DNA of 64,000 nucleotides from [Lactobacillus] rogosae (GCA_900112995.1 FONU01000006.1:62001-126000), one strand, 5' to 3'. Counted from the first letter of the stretch, positions 36,706-47,625 are shown. Notes: a model not told the origin generated them from the sequence alone. Numbers and translations: made by a program.

Positions 36706-36712
36706 ATTTCTG

Positions 36713-38461
36713 TTAATTATTCAAAACATTTTCAAGATTAATTCTAAGCTCATCTAACTGATGTGCTAAATCTGCATTCATCTTCTCAGGCTTACACTTG
36801 ACAACAATTCTTTTCAACTGGTTCATAGCTTCCTTTACAGCCTTCTTCTTAGCTTTATCCCATACCTTTTTATTCTGGCTGTATTCGCCCTCAGCTCTCT
36901 TTAAAGTATTCTCAGCTTCAATATGCGAATTCCAGTATTCCTCATTCTTCTTATCCTGCTCGCCATACACTTCCGCTTCCCACTTAGCTCTCTCAATCTC
37001 TTCCTCTGACATATTAGAGCTTGAAGTTATCGTAATAGACTGCTCTCTTCCAGTTCCAAGGTCTTTAGCTGATACATTGACAATTCCATTGGCATCAATA
37101 TCAAATGTTACCTCTATCTGTGGAACACCTGCCATAGCCCTCTTGATACCATTAAGCTTGAAATTACCCAAAAGCTTATTATCCCTTGTAAATCTTCTCT
37201 CACCCTGAAATACCTTAATATCTACTGATGTCTGGAAATTACCAGCCGTAGTAAATATCTGGCTGTGTCTTGTAGGTATTGTAGTATTACGCTCTATAAG
37301 TCTGCTTGCAATTCCTCCAACAGTCTCTATTGACAAAGACAAAGGTGTTACGTCCATAAGTATAATCTCTGATGCCGCTGAGCCTGGCATAAGCTGGTTG
37401 CCAAGCTTGCCACCCTGAACCGCCGCACCAAGTGCCACGCACTCATCAGGATTAAGATTTCTTGATGGTTCTTTTCCCATAATCTGCCTTACCTTATCCT
37501 GAACCGCCGGAATCCTTGTTGAACCTCCAACAAGAAGCACCATTCCTATATCATTCTTATTAAGTCCTGCATCATGGAGAGCATTTTCAACAGGAATAAC
37601 TGTCTTATCAACCAGATCAGCCGTCAGCTCATTAAACTGCTGTCTTGAAATATTCATATCCATATGATGTGGTCCATCTTTAGCCATCGCAATAAATGGG
37701 AGATTAATATTGGCATTAAATGCAGACGACAATTCTTTCTTGGCTTTCTCAGCCTCTTCTCTTAATCTCTGCATAGCTGAAGCATCTTTAGACAGATTAA
37801 TTCCATCAGTCTCTTTAAAGCGTTCAACAAGATAATTAACAAGCCTTGCATCAAAATCATCTCCACCAAGATGATTATCACCTGACGTTGCAAGCACTTC
37901 AATAACATTATCCCCTATATCAATAACCGAAACGTCAAAAGTTCCTCCGCCAAGATCATAAACAAGTATCTTCTGAGGATTGCCATTATCAAGCCCATAA
38001 GCAAGTGCCGCACTTGTTGGTTCATTAATGATTCTAAGGACATTAAGACCAGCTATCTTACCCGCATCCTTAGTTGCCTGTCTCTGTGCATCATTAAAGT
38101 ATGCCGGTACTGTTATAACAGCATCTGTAACTTCTTCGCCTAGGAAATTCTCCGCATCTTTCTTTAACTTCATCAGAATATATGCTGAAATCTCCTGCGG
38201 TGTATACGACTTGCCATCTATCTTCTTCTTATAATCCGTACCCATATATCTTTTGATAGAGAAAATGGTTCTATCTGAATTAACTGATGCTTGTCTTCTA
38301 GCTGTATCTCCAACAAGACGTTCTTTGTTCCTGGTAAATGCAACAACTGATGGTGTCGTTCTATAGCCCTCACTATTAGTTATAACTGTCGGTGTATCAC
38401 CTTCTATCACCGCCACGCAGCTATTAGTTGTTCCCAAATCAATTCCGATTACCTTGCTCAT
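36713..38461 (-). CDS. Hsp70/DnaK-type chaperone, stand-alone paralogue
   Basis: This 582-residue Hsp70 has the ATPase motifs [25 protein letters not shown] and [10 protein letters not shown], a complete substrate-binding domain and a short helical lid. It is shorter than usual DnaK (about 610-640) and lacks the flexible tail ending in EEVD-like or Gly-rich sequence. grpE, dnaJ and hrcA are not beside it, and I see no CIRCE operator, so it may be a second Hsp70 rather than the main DnaK. The ATG at 38461 has GGAGG four bases upstream; an earlier ATG lies before that site. Confidence 0.88.
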   Translation of the reverse strand: MSKVIGIDLGTTNSCVAVIEGDTPTVITNSEGYRTTPSVVAFTRNKERLVGDTARRQASVNSDRTIFSIKRYMGTDYKKKIDGKSYTPQEISAYILMKLKKDAENFLGEEVTDAVITVPAYFNDAQRQATKDAGKIAGLNVLRIINEPTSAALAYGLDNGNPQKILVYDLGGGTFDVSVIDIGDNVIEVLATSGDNHLGGDDFDARLVNYLVERFKETDGINLSKDASAMQRLREEAEKAKKELSSAFNANINLPFIAMAKDGPHHMDMNISRQQFNELTADLVDKTVIPVENALHDAGLNKNDIGMVLLVGGSTRIPAVQDKVRQIMGKEPSRNLNPDECVALGAAVQGGKLGNQLMPGSAASEIILMDVTPLSLSIETVGGIASRLIERNTTIPTRHSQIFTTAGNFQTSVDIKVFQGERRFTRDNKLLGNFKLNGIKRAMAGVPQIEVTFDIDANGIVNVSAKDLGTGREQSITITSSSNMSEEEIERAKWEAEVYGEQDKKNEEYWNSHIEAENTLKRAEGEYSQNKKVWDKAKKKAVKEAMNQLKRIVVKCKPEKMNADLAHQLDELRINLENVLNN

Positions 38462-38609
38462 AATTCCTCCAACACTCATAGATTATCAATAAATCACAAT
38501 ACAATTCCATTAATGATATAAGTGTATCACATTTATTGGGAATTACCATTAATAAAAGCGGAATTAATTAGAAAAATTATATAAACTTGTATTACCAATT
38601 TACACGTCT

Positions 38610-40019
38610 CTACTTATAACTATGCGGTAGCCGGACCCTAAGCACCTTCCTCTTAAGCATTTTCCCATCCCAGGGAATAAGCGGATATATATAACTCTTA
38701 CCCGTTATAGTCCTGTTAAACGCTATCATAAGCACAGATATTACAACTCCTGCAATAAATCCGCCAAGATTAAATATCTGTGTGAGTATAAGAGTAAGCA
38801 CCCTTAAGAACTTAAATGCGTAACCCATTTCAAAGTTTGTCTGTCCATAAGTTCCTACTGTTACAACCGCCATATAAAGAAGTGCCTCCGGATTAAACCA
38901 GCCTGAACTAACTGCATATTCACCAACAACAATACCTGCTACAATACTTAGAGGTGTCGATAACATAGTAGGTGTATTGACTGCCGCAAGCTTAAGACCA
39001 TCAACTGCAAGTTCAAGTATAAGGAGCTGTAAAAGCACAGGCACGGTTATATCATCTGTTATAAGCACGAATTTCATAAATTCAGGGACCCAGTCAGGAT
39101 TGTTTACAAAAAGCAGCCATAACGGAGTTAATATCCACGTCACAATAGAGAAGAAAAATCTTGTAATTCTAAGATATGAGCCAATCATTGGTGAAAAGTT
39201 AAAATCATCCGCTTCCTCTATAATATCAAAGATAGAGGCTGGAATTATCATAACTGCGGGAGAATTGTCTACCATAATTACAATATTCCCGTCAAGTATT
39301 GCCGCTGTCGCGGTATCTGGGCGTTCTGAGTATTTAAACTTCGGAAATGGGTTAATCCATTTATGTGTGAACATACACTCTGCAAGACTTTCTATATTCA
39401 TAGTGAGCGCATCAACATCTATTGATTGTATAAGCTTTCTCATTCTATTAAGAATATTCTGGTCAACGGAGTCTGATATATAACATATTGCAACATCTGA
39501 ACGTGAACGTCTGCCAACTCCATATAATTCCATAGAAAATCTTGGGTCACGTATCCTTCTTCTTAAAAGTGCCGCATTGGATACAAGTGTTTCCACAAAA
39601 CCATCCCTTGAACCTCTTAACACCCTGTCTTTCCACGGCTCTGATACTGAACGCATAGGATACGTTCTGCAATCTATTAACAGACATTCATCAAAACCGT
39701 CTATCGTCATAATAGATACACCTGACAGAAACTGTGTTATAACATAATCAACATTTCCACTCCTTGTAACCTCTGTATAAGGCATACCTTTCTCCAGAAA
39801 TATATCAAGACTTGTTATGTCCGATTCTTTCAACGAATAAAAGAACTGCATAAGCTTCTCAGCCATATCTTCCCGAACAAATCCATCTATAAAAAAGAAG
39901 CCAGCCTTACGCCCCGCAATTATTACTTCTCTCTGAAGTATATCAAAATTACGTTCTACGTTAAGACTGGTTTCCAACCTTTTAATATTCTCTTTAACAT
40001 TACAGCTAAAATCACTCAT
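38610..40019 (-). CDS. GerA-family spore germination protein (SpoVAF-like)
   Basis: This 469-residue membrane protein belongs to the GerA A-subunit/SpoVAF family: a large N-terminal soluble part (SLNVERNFDILQREVIIAG at the front, ECLLIDCRTYPMRSVSEP in the middle), the family segment INPFPKFKYSERPDTATAAI, and about five C-terminal spans with IPASIFDIIEEADDF before them. No B or C subunit follows, which favours the SpoVAF type over a full Ger receptor. The start was moved to ATG 40019 behind AAAGGA. It implies spore formation or a spore-forming ancestor, with sigE, spoIIGA and sigK in the same window. Confidence 0.85.
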   Translation of the reverse strand: MSDFSCNVKENIKRLETSLNVERNFDILQREVIIAGRKAGFFFIDGFVREDMAEKLMQFFYSLKESDITSLDIFLEKGMPYTEVTRSGNVDYVITQFLSGVSIMTIDGFDECLLIDCRTYPMRSVSEPWKDRVLRGSRDGFVETLVSNAALLRRRIRDPRFSMELYGVGRRSRSDVAICYISDSVDQNILNRMRKLIQSIDVDALTMNIESLAECMFTHKWINPFPKFKYSERPDTATAAILDGNIVIMVDNSPAVMIIPASIFDIIEEADDFNFSPMIGSYLRITRFFFSIVTWILTPLWLLFVNNPDWVPEFMKFVLITDDITVPVLLQLLILELAVDGLKLAAVNTPTMLSTPLSIVAGIVVGEYAVSSGWFNPEALLYMAVVTVGTYGQTNFEMGYAFKFLRVLTLILTQIFNLGGFIAGVVISVLMIAFNRTITGKSYIYPLIPWDGKMLKRKVLRVRLPHSYK

Positions 40020-40062
40020 TATAGGCATCCTTTCAAACAATCTCAACCAGCTAACATTACCT

Positions 40063-40092
40063 CACAGTGCTGTGATGTAACATCACCACCAG
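40063..40092. promoter_or_regulatory. Two adjacent short palindromes upstream of the germination gene
   Basis: CACAGTGCTGTG and GTGATGTAACATCAC overlap end to end about 50 bases before the start codon. They could be operator sites or an RNA hairpin. No matching promoter was found. Confidence 0.3.
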
Positions 40093-40139
40093 CCCTGAAC
40101 AGATAACTATAACATTAAGATTGCCCTGTTACCGTGATT

Positions 40140-41474
40140 TTATTCATATCTCTTAAGCTTATTACAACAGTGTATAAATGCCGGAATTAAGAATAAATCA
40201 GCTGCTATCCACGCCGCCGGATTGGCAAGACACGCACCATTAAAACCAATATGTGGAATTAAAAGTATTGCAACAAGTGTTCTTGCAAGCATTTCAAATA
40301 CACCTGCTAATATAGCAAATACCGAAAAGCCCATTCCCTGTATACAGAATCTGTATACATTAACACCTGTAAGCGGGATATAGAACAATGCTGATGCCAT
40401 TATAAATCTTCTTGTCAATTCTATAATTGCAGTTTCTCCTGCATCAACGAACAGGAGTGCAATATAATCAGCCGAGAAATATAACACCACAAGTGCAACA
40501 ACACTGTATACTGCACCAATTAACATTGCAGCTTTTATGCCCTTTCCGAGTCTGTCTATCTTTCCAGCACCAACATTCTGTCCTCCGTATGTTGCCATTG
40601 TAGAACCAAGTGCATCAAATGGACAGCAGGTAAAGTTAAACATCTTAGAACCAGCTGTCATAGCCGCTACATATGACGAACCAAGTCCATTTACTGCCGC
40701 CTGAAGTATTGTACTTCCTATTGCTGTTATCGAATACTGAAGCCCCATAGGAACCCCTATAAAGCACAGGTTGCTTATATGTTTTTTACTTATCACTTTT
40801 TCCTGCTTAGTGCCCTTAAGTATGTCAAACTTCTTGTACATATATATTGTACAGCCAACTCCTGCTATAAGCTGTGATACAACAGTTGCAACGCCTGCTC
40901 CTGCAACACCCATCTTTACATATAATATAAGTATGAAATCCAAAGCTATATTTATGACTGATGACAACACAAGAAAATATACAGGTGTCTTGCTGTCACC
41001 AAGCGAACGAATTATACCTGACACAATATTATATAAAAATACGGTTGGAATACCTGCAAATATAATCACAATATAATTATAAGCATGCATAAATATATCA
41101 TCCGGCGTGTTGAGCAGTCTTAATATCGGAGCACAGAATACAACTGACAATATCGTCATAACAACAGCAAATACTGCACTGCATACATACCCATTAAATA
41201 CATATTTTCTAAGTTCACTGTATTTCCCTGCACCAAACTGCTGTGCAACCGGAATAGCAAAACCACTGCATATACCCATACAAAAACCAATAATCATAAA
41301 ATTGATAGAGCTTGTTGCGCCAACACCAGCCAGTGCTGACACACCAAGCGTTTTACCAACTATCATTGTGTCAACAAGATTATAAAATTGCTGAAAAAGC
41401 ATTCCAAGAAGCATTGGAAATGCAAATCCAAGAATTAATCTAAGGGGTGAACCCTTTGTCATATCCTTTGTCAT
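40140..41474 (-). CDS. MATE family efflux transporter
   Basis: This 444-residue protein has about twelve membrane spans in two related halves, with the MATE patterns PMLLGMLFQQFYNLVDTMIVG in the first helix region and GGQNVGAGKIDRLGKGIKAA at the start of the second half. It exports drugs or metabolites using a Na+ or H+ gradient; the substrate is unknown. The ATG has GGAGAAAG upstream. The gene upstream encodes an anchored protein. Confidence 0.92.
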   Translation of the reverse strand: MTKDMTKGSPLRLILGFAFPMLLGMLFQQFYNLVDTMIVGKTLGVSALAGVGATSSINFMIIGFCMGICSGFAIPVAQQFGAGKYSELRKYVFNGYVCSAVFAVVMTILSVVFCAPILRLLNTPDDIFMHAYNYIVIIFAGIPTVFLYNIVSGIIRSLGDSKTPVYFLVLSSVINIALDFILILYVKMGVAGAGVATVVSQLIAGVGCTIYMYKKFDILKGTKQEKVISKKHISNLCFIGVPMGLQYSITAIGSTILQAAVNGLGSSYVAAMTAGSKMFNFTCCPFDALGSTMATYGGQNVGAGKIDRLGKGIKAAMLIGAVYSVVALVVLYFSADYIALLFVDAGETAIIELTRRFIMASALFYIPLTGVNVYRFCIQGMGFSVFAILAGVFEMLARTLVAILLIPHIGFNGACLANPAAWIAADLFLIPAFIHCCNKLKRYE

Positions 41475-41507
41475 TGTCTTTCTCCTTGTCCGCTAAAGTG
41501 TTCCGTT

Positions 41508-42212
41508 CTAATTAACCGTCACTCTGCCCATTGTTATTTTATCCAGCAGCTTGTGATTCTCAGTAACATCATATTTAATCTTAATCTTTTCTTTGTAGAA
41601 ATCGCCATCATAATTAAACAACGAACTGTCGCCCTCAAAGCCTTCTTCCTGTACCTTCTGTGCAGCTCTTGTTACATATTTCTCAACAAGCTTCTTTCGA
41701 CACAAGATGTTATATATATCGTCTTCTGTCAGCTTAGTATTATTATGAGCTTTTTCAGACATATCTTCATAGGTATCGTGTGCATTTGATTTGCACGATT
41801 GCTTATCACTATCTGTCAGATATAGATTATATACTGTTGACTCATATTCCATTATATAATCATACTCACATAAATCTATCGCCAGTTGTTTAGCATAATC
41901 CCTTGTAAACACACTGTCAAGTGAATTCTTAAAATGTGTATTCCAAAATTCATTAGCATCATCAGGATTATACTGTAACGCCATCTCATTTATCTTCTTT
42001 TCCACAACATACACATAATAAGAGAAATCTTTCAAAGTTATGTTCTCACTATTAATTGTTATAACATTTTCCTGTAAATGTTTCTCGTATATGAAATCTT
42101 TATTCTTATTATACCTGTATACAAGGAATCCAAGTGCAACTATAAAAGCCGCAAGGATTACCAATGCTATTACTTCTATTTTTTTGTTTTTTAATGCACC
42201 TTTTTCACTCAT
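41508..42212 (-). CDS. Membrane-anchored protein resembling a SurA/PrsA N-domain
   Basis: This 234-residue protein has a short positive head, one span (about 12-33), and a mostly helical outward-facing domain: ITINSENITLKDFSYYVYVV then helices with many Tyr, Asp and Lys. The 'VITINSENITLKDF' opening resembles the start of SurA/PrsA-like chaperones, but no rotamase domain is present. The link is weak and function is unknown. The start was moved to ATG 42212 behind TTGGAGG. It lies between nifJ and the MATE gene. Confidence 0.65.
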   Translation of the reverse strand: MSEKGALKNKKIEVIALVILAAFIVALGFLVYRYNKNKDFIYEKHLQENVITINSENITLKDFSYYVYVVEKKINEMALQYNPDDANEFWNTHFKNSLDSVFTRDYAKQLAIDLCEYDYIMEYESTVYNLYLTDSDKQSCKSNAHDTYEDMSEKAHNNTKLTEDDIYNILCRKKLVEKYVTRAAQKVQEEGFEGDSSLFNYDGDFYKEKIKIKYDVTENHKLLDKITMGRVTVN

Positions 42213-42234
42213 ACAAGCCTCCAATCTTTTGTTT

Positions 42235-42277
42235 AAAAAAGAACCCCTTAACAATTAAATTATATGTTAAGGGGTTC
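42235..42277 (-). terminator. Rho-independent terminator after nifJ
   Basis: On the minus strand GAACCCCTTAACA pairs perfectly with TGTTAAGGGGTTC, followed by TTTTTT. Confidence 0.95.
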
Positions 42278-42337
42278 ATAACCATAATATCCGGATAATT
42301 ATCTGTAAAGATAATTACTCAGGTATTTAATTTACAA

Positions 42338-45300
42338 TTACTTGTATAAATCAACAAGCTTGAGTAAATGCTGATATCTCTCATTAGCAACTTCCTCAGA
42401 CTTAGCAAAGAGTCTTTCTGCTCTTTCTGGGAATGGCTTAACAAGACGTGTATAACGTGCCTCATTGTTAAGGAAATCCTGATATGAGCCATCGCCTTCC
42501 TTAGATGTTAATGTGAATGGATTCTTTCCTTCAGCCTTTAATGCAGGGTTGAATGAGAAGAGATTCCAATATCCAGCCTTAACAGCCTTCTTCATTTCAT
42601 CCTGGCAGTGGTTCATACCACCCTTAGCGATACCGTGAAGTTCGCAAGGAGCATAACCAATGATTAATGATGGTCCGTTGTAGCTTTCAGCTTCTTCGAT
42701 AGCCTTTAATGCCTGTGCTGGGTTAGCACCAAGAGCAATCTGTGCTACATATACATAGCCATAGCTCATAGCGATTTCAGCAAGTGACTTCTTGCCGATT
42801 TCCTTACCAGCTGCAGCGAACTGGCAAACTTCACCGATGTTAGAAGCCTTAGAAGCCTGTCCACCTGTATTAGAATACATTTCTGTATCGAATACCATAA
42901 CATTTACATTCTCACCTGAAGCAAGTACATGGTCAAGACCACCGAAACCGATATCGTAAGCCCAACCATCACCACCGAAGATCCATACAGATTTCTTAGC
43001 AAGGTAATCCTTCTTAGCAAGTACTTCTGGAGCTATTGGGCATCCATCTGCTGCTGCCTTTTCAAGTTCTGCAATAAGAGCTTCTGTAGCTGGTGTGTTT
43101 GCCTTAGTATCATTCTTTGTCTCAAGGTACTTAGCTGCTGCTGCCTTAAAGCTGTCTGTTGCCTTATCAGATGCAGCCATTTCTTCGATCTTGGCAATAG
43201 CCTGGTCACGAAGAACCTTCTGTCCAAGATACATACCAAAACCATGTTCTGCGTTATCCTCGAATAATGAGTTAGCCCATGCTGGTCCCTTTAATGTATC
43301 CTTGTTTACTGTATATGGTGATGTTGCAGCTGGACCACCCCAGATTGAAGAACAACCTGTAGCGTTAGAAATATACATCTGCTCACCAAATAACTGTGTA
43401 ATTAATCTAGCATAAGATGTTTCTGCACAACCTGCACAGCTTCCTGAGAACTCAAGGAGTGGCTGGTTATACTGAGAACCGATTGGTGTATTTACTAATG
43501 CTGGCTTAATATCCTTCTTACCTACGTTAGCTACAAGATAATCGAATACTGGCTGCTCTTCTGCCTGTGATTCCTGTGGAACCATCTTAAGAGCTTCTCC
43601 AGCCTTAGGACATACAGTAACACATTCGCCACATCCCATACAATCTAATGGAGATACTGACATTGTGTACTTCATTGTTGTGTCTGTTGCATGCTTAGAA
43701 TCAGCAAGCTTAATCTGTGAAGGAGCTTCTGCCTGTTCCTTAGCATCAAGAATGAATGGTCTGATAGTAGCATGTGAACATACGAATGCACAGCTGTTAC
43801 ACTGAACACAGCTTGCTGGATCCCACTCAGGAACCATAACGGCTGTTCCTCTCTTCTCGTATGCTGAAGCACCTGTCTCAAACTGACCATCTGCAATATC
43901 CTTAAATGCAGATACTGGAAGGCTGTCACCATCCATCTTTCCGATAGGATCAAGAAGTTCGTTAACCATCTTAACTGTAGCAGGACGTCCTGTTCTTTCA
44001 ACTGGCTTCTTATCATCAACTGCTGTTGCCCAGTCTGCTGGTACTTCTACCTTATGTACTGCATCAACACCTGCATCGATAGCCTTATAGTTCATCTCAA
44101 CTACTGCATCACCCTTCTTGCTGTATGACTTCTTAGCAGCTGCCTTCATATATTCAACAGCTTCATCAATAGGCATTACGTTAGCAAGCTTGAAGAATGC
44201 TGACTGTAAGATTGTGTTAGTTCTCTTACCCATACCGATTTCAATAGCTTTATCAATAGCGTTGATTGTGTAAAGCTGGATATTATTCTTAGCAATATAC
44301 TGCTTAGCTTCTGCTGGCATATGCTGATTAAGTTCTTCATCTGACCACTGGCAGTTAATCATAAAGATTCCGCCTGGCTTAACATCCTGAACCATCTTAT
44401 AACCCTTAACAACATATGAAGGATTATGACATGCTACGAAGTCAGCCTGATTGATATAGTATGGACTTCTGATTGGGTTATCACCAAATCTTAAGTGGCT
44501 GATTGTAATACCACCTGTCTTCTTAGAGTCATACTGGAAGTATGCCTGAATATACTTATCTGTATGGTCACCGATGATCTTAGTAGAGTTCTTGTTAGCA
44601 CCTACTGTACCATCACCACCAAGACCCCAGAACTTACATTCTACTGTACCAGGAGCTGAAGTAATAGGAGCTGGCTTAACCTCTGGAAGTGAAAGGTTAG
44701 TAACATCATCAACAATACCGATTGTGAATCTGTTCTTTGGCTCATCCTTCTCTAATTCCTTATATACAGCGAATACTGATGAAGGAGGAGTATCCTTTGA
44801 ACCTAAACCATAACGTCCACCAACTAATGTGATATCGTTAAGACCTGCTTCACGAAGTGTTGTAGCAACATCAAGGTAAAGTGGCTCACCAAGTGATCCT
44901 GGTTCCTTAGTTCTGTCAAGAACAGCAACCTTCTTAGCTGTCTTAGGAAGAACCTTTAAGAGTGCCTTAGATGACCATGGACGGTAAAGTCTTACTTTAA
45001 CAAGACCAACCTTCTCACCCTTAGCTGTTAAGTAATCAATAACTTCTTCTGCAACGTCGTTGATAGAACCCATAGCTACGATAACTCTGTCTGCATCAGG
45101 TGCACCATAGTAGTTAAATAAGTCGTAGTTAGTACCAAGCTTCTCGTTAACCTTCTTCATGTACTTTTCTACTACTTCTGGAAGTTCATCATATACTGTG
45201 TTACATGCTTCACGATGCTGGAAGAATACATCTCCGTTTTCATGTGAACCACGCATAGCTGGCTTGTTAGGGTTAAGTGCATGAGCACGGAACTCTTCAA

Positions 45301-45898
45301 CCTTGTCCATTGGGCACATTTCCTTAAGATCTTCGTAATCCCACTTTTCAATCTTCTGAATCTCGTGTGATGTACGGAAACCATCAAAGAAGTTGATGAA
45401 TGGAACCTTGCCATCGATAGCTGCAAGATGTGCAACTGGGCTTAAGTCCATAACTTCCTGTGGGTTTGTCTCAGCAAGCATAGCAAAACCTGTCTGACGA
45501 CATGCATAAACATCACTATGATCACCGAAAATGTTAAGTGACTGTGTAGCAACTGTACGGGCTGATACATCAAATACACAAGGAAGCTGTTCAGCAGCAA
45601 TCTTATACATATTAGGAATCATAAGTAAAAGACCCTGTGAAGCTGTGAATGTTGTTGTAAGAGCACCTGCTGCAAGTGAACCATGTACTGTACCAGCAGC
45701 ACCTGCTTCAGACTGCATCTCTGTTACCTTTACTGTATTACCAAAAATATTCTTTCTTCCTGCTGCTGACCACTGGTCAACAACATCCGCCATTGGGCTG
45801 GAAGGAGTGATAGGATAGATACCAGCTACTTCTGTAAACGCATACGCAACATGAGCAGCAGCTGTATTACCATCCATTGACTGTTTTTCTCTAGCCAT
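42338..45898 (-). CDS. nifJ: Pyruvate:ferredoxin (flavodoxin) oxidoreductase
   Basis: This 1186-residue single-chain enzyme converts pyruvate and CoA to acetyl-CoA, CO2 and reduced ferredoxin. All expected domains are present in order: N-terminal domain with the YPITPSSPMADVVDQW pattern, the KTGGITISHLRFG region, two 4Fe-4S motifs (CVQCNSCAFVC and CMGCGECVTVCP), the CSGSCAGCAETSY-type cluster segment, the ThDP site GGDGWAYDIGFGG and the C-terminal Cys. The start was moved to ATG 45898, ten bases after AGGAGG. It supplies reduced ferredoxin for the hydrogenase in the same window. Confidence 0.97.
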   Translation of the reverse strand: MAREKQSMDGNTAAAHVAYAFTEVAGIYPITPSSPMADVVDQWSAAGRKNIFGNTVKVTEMQSEAGAAGTVHGSLAAGALTTTFTASQGLLLMIPNMYKIAAEQLPCVFDVSARTVATQSLNIFGDHSDVYACRQTGFAMLAETNPQEVMDLSPVAHLAAIDGKVPFINFFDGFRTSHEIQKIEKWDYEDLKEMCPMDKVEEFRAHALNPNKPAMRGSHENGDVFFQHREACNTVYDELPEVVEKYMKKVNEKLGTNYDLFNYYGAPDADRVIVAMGSINDVAEEVIDYLTAKGEKVGLVKVRLYRPWSSKALLKVLPKTAKKVAVLDRTKEPGSLGEPLYLDVATTLREAGLNDITLVGGRYGLGSKDTPPSSVFAVYKELEKDEPKNRFTIGIVDDVTNLSLPEVKPAPITSAPGTVECKFWGLGGDGTVGANKNSTKIIGDHTDKYIQAYFQYDSKKTGGITISHLRFGDNPIRSPYYINQADFVACHNPSYVVKGYKMVQDVKPGGIFMINCQWSDEELNQHMPAEAKQYIAKNNIQLYTINAIDKAIEIGMGKRTNTILQSAFFKLANVMPIDEAVEYMKAAAKKSYSKKGDAVVEMNYKAIDAGVDAVHKVEVPADWATAVDDKKPVERTGRPATVKMVNELLDPIGKMDGDSLPVSAFKDIADGQFETGASAYEKRGTAVMVPEWDPASCVQCNSCAFVCSHATIRPFILDAKEQAEAPSQIKLADSKHATDTTMKYTMSVSPLDCMGCGECVTVCPKAGEALKMVPQESQAEEQPVFDYLVANVGKKDIKPALVNTPIGSQYNQPLLEFSGSCAGCAETSYARLITQLFGEQMYISNATGCSSIWGGPAATSPYTVNKDTLKGPAWANSLFEDNAEHGFGMYLGQKVLRDQAIAKIEEMAASDKATDSFKAAAAKYLETKNDTKANTPATEALIAELEKAAADGCPIAPEVLAKKDYLAKKSVWIFGGDGWAYDIGFGGLDHVLASGENVNVMVFDTEMYSNTGGQASKASNIGEVCQFAAAGKEIGKKSLAEIAMSYGYVYVAQIALGANPAQALKAIEEAESYNGPSLIIGYAPCELHGIAKGGMNHCQDEMKKAVKAGYWNLFSFNPALKAEGKNPFTLTSKEGDGSYQDFLNNEARYTRLVKPFPERAERLFAKSEEVANERYQHLLKLVDLYK

Positions 45899-45925
45899 TG
45901 TTATATAACCTCCTAAATCGAAATA

Positions 45926-45980
45926 TGAGATAATAATCTCTCTATATATGTATATTAGTATTATTCGACAAAAAAGTAAA
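45926..45980 (-). promoter_or_regulatory. nifJ: Probable nifJ promoter and leader palindrome
   Basis: On the minus strand TTTACT-17-TAATAT or TTGTCG-17-TATATA could serve as promoter; the two overlap and I cannot decide. In the leader, GAGATAATAATCTC is a short palindrome that may be an operator or hairpin. Confidence 0.4.
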
Positions 45981-46114
45981 GCCATTATCTAAAATCTATT
46001 GTACCTATTTTTGTAATATTTGATTATTCAGAATGCAAAAGTATTTTTACTATATTATTAAAATACATTCCAAAAAAATCTTTTTAAAAATTTAATATTT
46101 TTTTCAAAAAAGTG

Positions 46115-46143
46115 TTAATTTTTTCTATAAAAAGGAATATAAT
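46115..46143 (+). promoter_or_regulatory. Promoter for the polysaccharide deacetylase gene
   Basis: TTAATT (46115-46120) and TATAAT (46138-46143) are 17 bp apart, about 37 bases before the ATG. The -10 is perfect and the -35 weak. Confidence 0.6.
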
Positions 46144-46179
46144 GCTCTAGTTAGAATAATAAGTCAGGAGATAACACCT

Positions 46180-47625
46180 ATGATTACAAAAGAACTTAAG
46201 AACAAAAAGCTTATAATAGCAATTACTTCTGTTGTAGTTGTACTATTGCTTCTTATAATTTTATTTTTTTCCTTATTTAACATCAATATCATTGTAAATG
46301 GAAAAGAGAACGAAACAATAGAATATGGTGATACATATACAGAGGAAGGAGCTTCTGCTTCATACAATACACTTTCTTTTAAGAATAAATCTGTTGATGT
46401 ATCAATAAGCGGCGAAGTAGACTGCTCTAAACTCGGAACATACCATATACATTACAAAGCTAAGAAAGGCTTTCTTTCATCGACTAAGACAAGAGAAGTT
46501 AAAGTCGTTGATACAGCTGCTCCCGTGATAGAACTTAACACAGTTGAGGGATATTACCCTAAGACAGGTGAAGCTTATAAGGAAGAAGGTTTTACAGCCA
46601 CTGACAATTATGATGGTGATATTACCGATAAGGTTACACGCCACGAAAAGGACAATGTCGTTACTTACACTGTCAGCGACTCCTCTGGCAATAAGACAAC
46701 TGTTACAAGAACTGTTGAATATAATGACGGAATTGCTCCTTCACTCACACTCAATGGTGACAGCCATGTAACAATTAAAGCCGGAACTAAATACAAAGAT
46801 ACCGGTGCTGCTGCCACAGATTCCCACGGCAATGACATTTCTGACAGCATAACAGTATCTGGTGAAGTCAAGAATTACCGTTCTGGTGACTATACTTTAA
46901 CATATACAGCTACTGACAAATTTGGCAACACCAACTCAATTGACAGAACTGTAACTGTTGAAGCCGTAAAGCAGGCTGACTCTGCCGCTGTCAATCCCGG
47001 TTCAAAGGTTGTATACCTTACATTCGACGATGGTCCTGGTGCTTACACACAGCAGCTTCTTGACGTGCTTGCCAAATATAACATAAAAGTTACATTTTTT
47101 GTAACCAATGTAAACAGCGGATATCAGAATATGATTGCGAAGGAAGCCGCTGCAGGACATACAGTTGCAATACACAGTGCTTCCCATAATTACCAGCAGA
47201 TCTATTCAAGTGTTGGTGCTTATTTTGATGATTTGAACGAAATGTCAGATATTATATATTCGCAGACTGGAAGCCGTCCAACATTAGTACGTTTCCCAGG
47301 TGGAAGTTCTAATTCTGTCAGCAAGAAATACTGCAAAGGAATTATGACTGAGCTTGCAAAAGATGTTACTGACCAAGGTTATAAATACTATGACTGGAAC
47401 GTATCAAGCGGCGATGCCGGTGGAACAACAAGCACAAGTGAGGTATACCAGAATGTAATCAATGGTATCCAGAGCCATAATGTATCCGTTGTATTACAGC
47501 ACGATATTAAGAGCTTCAGCGTTGATGCAGTTGAGAGCATAATCCAGTGGGGACTTGCTAACGGATACACATTCCTTCCTTTGACAACATCAAGCCCTGA
47601 TGTACACCACGGAATTAATAATTAA
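46180..47625 (+). CDS. Anchored polysaccharide deacetylase with Ig-like repeats
   Basis: This 481-residue protein has a short cytoplasmic head, one span (about 10-32), three Ig-like (DUF5011-type) domains at about 40-262, and a NodB deacetylase domain. The NodB motifs are TFDDGPG with D283/D284, metal histidines H332 and H336 (HSASH), RFPGG (371-375), W406 in DWNVSSGDA, and H441 in LQHD. It likely removes acetyl groups from peptidoglycan GlcNAc outside the cell, which would blunt lysozyme. The start has AGGAGA upstream. It is one of two plus-strand genes here and is transcribed divergently from nifJ. Confidence 0.92.
   Translation: MITKELKNKKLIIAITSVVVVLLLLIILFFSLFNINIIVNGKENETIEYGDTYTEEGASASYNTLSFKNKSVDVSISGEVDCSKLGTYHIHYKAKKGFLSSTKTREVKVVDTAAPVIELNTVEGYYPKTGEAYKEEGFTATDNYDGDITDKVTRHEKDNVVTYTVSDSSGNKTTVTRTVEYNDGIAPSLTLNGDSHVTIKAGTKYKDTGAAATDSHGNDISDSITVSGEVKNYRSGDYTLTYTATDKFGNTNSIDRTVTVEAVKQADSAAVNPGSKVVYLTFDDGPGAYTQQLLDVLAKYNIKVTFFVTNVNSGYQNMIAKEAAAGHTVAIHSASHNYQQIYSSVGAYFDDLNEMSDIIYSQTGSRPTLVRFPGGSSNSVSKKYCKGIMTELAKDVTDQGYKYYDWNVSSGDAGGTTSTSEVYQNVINGIQSHNVSVVLQHDIKSFSVDAVESIIQWGLANGYTFLPLTTSSPDVHHGINN

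Noticed and set aside
38462-38609. CIRCE operator before the Hsp70 gene
   Set aside because: No TTAGCACTC-N9-GAGTGCTAA or near match is present in the upstream region.
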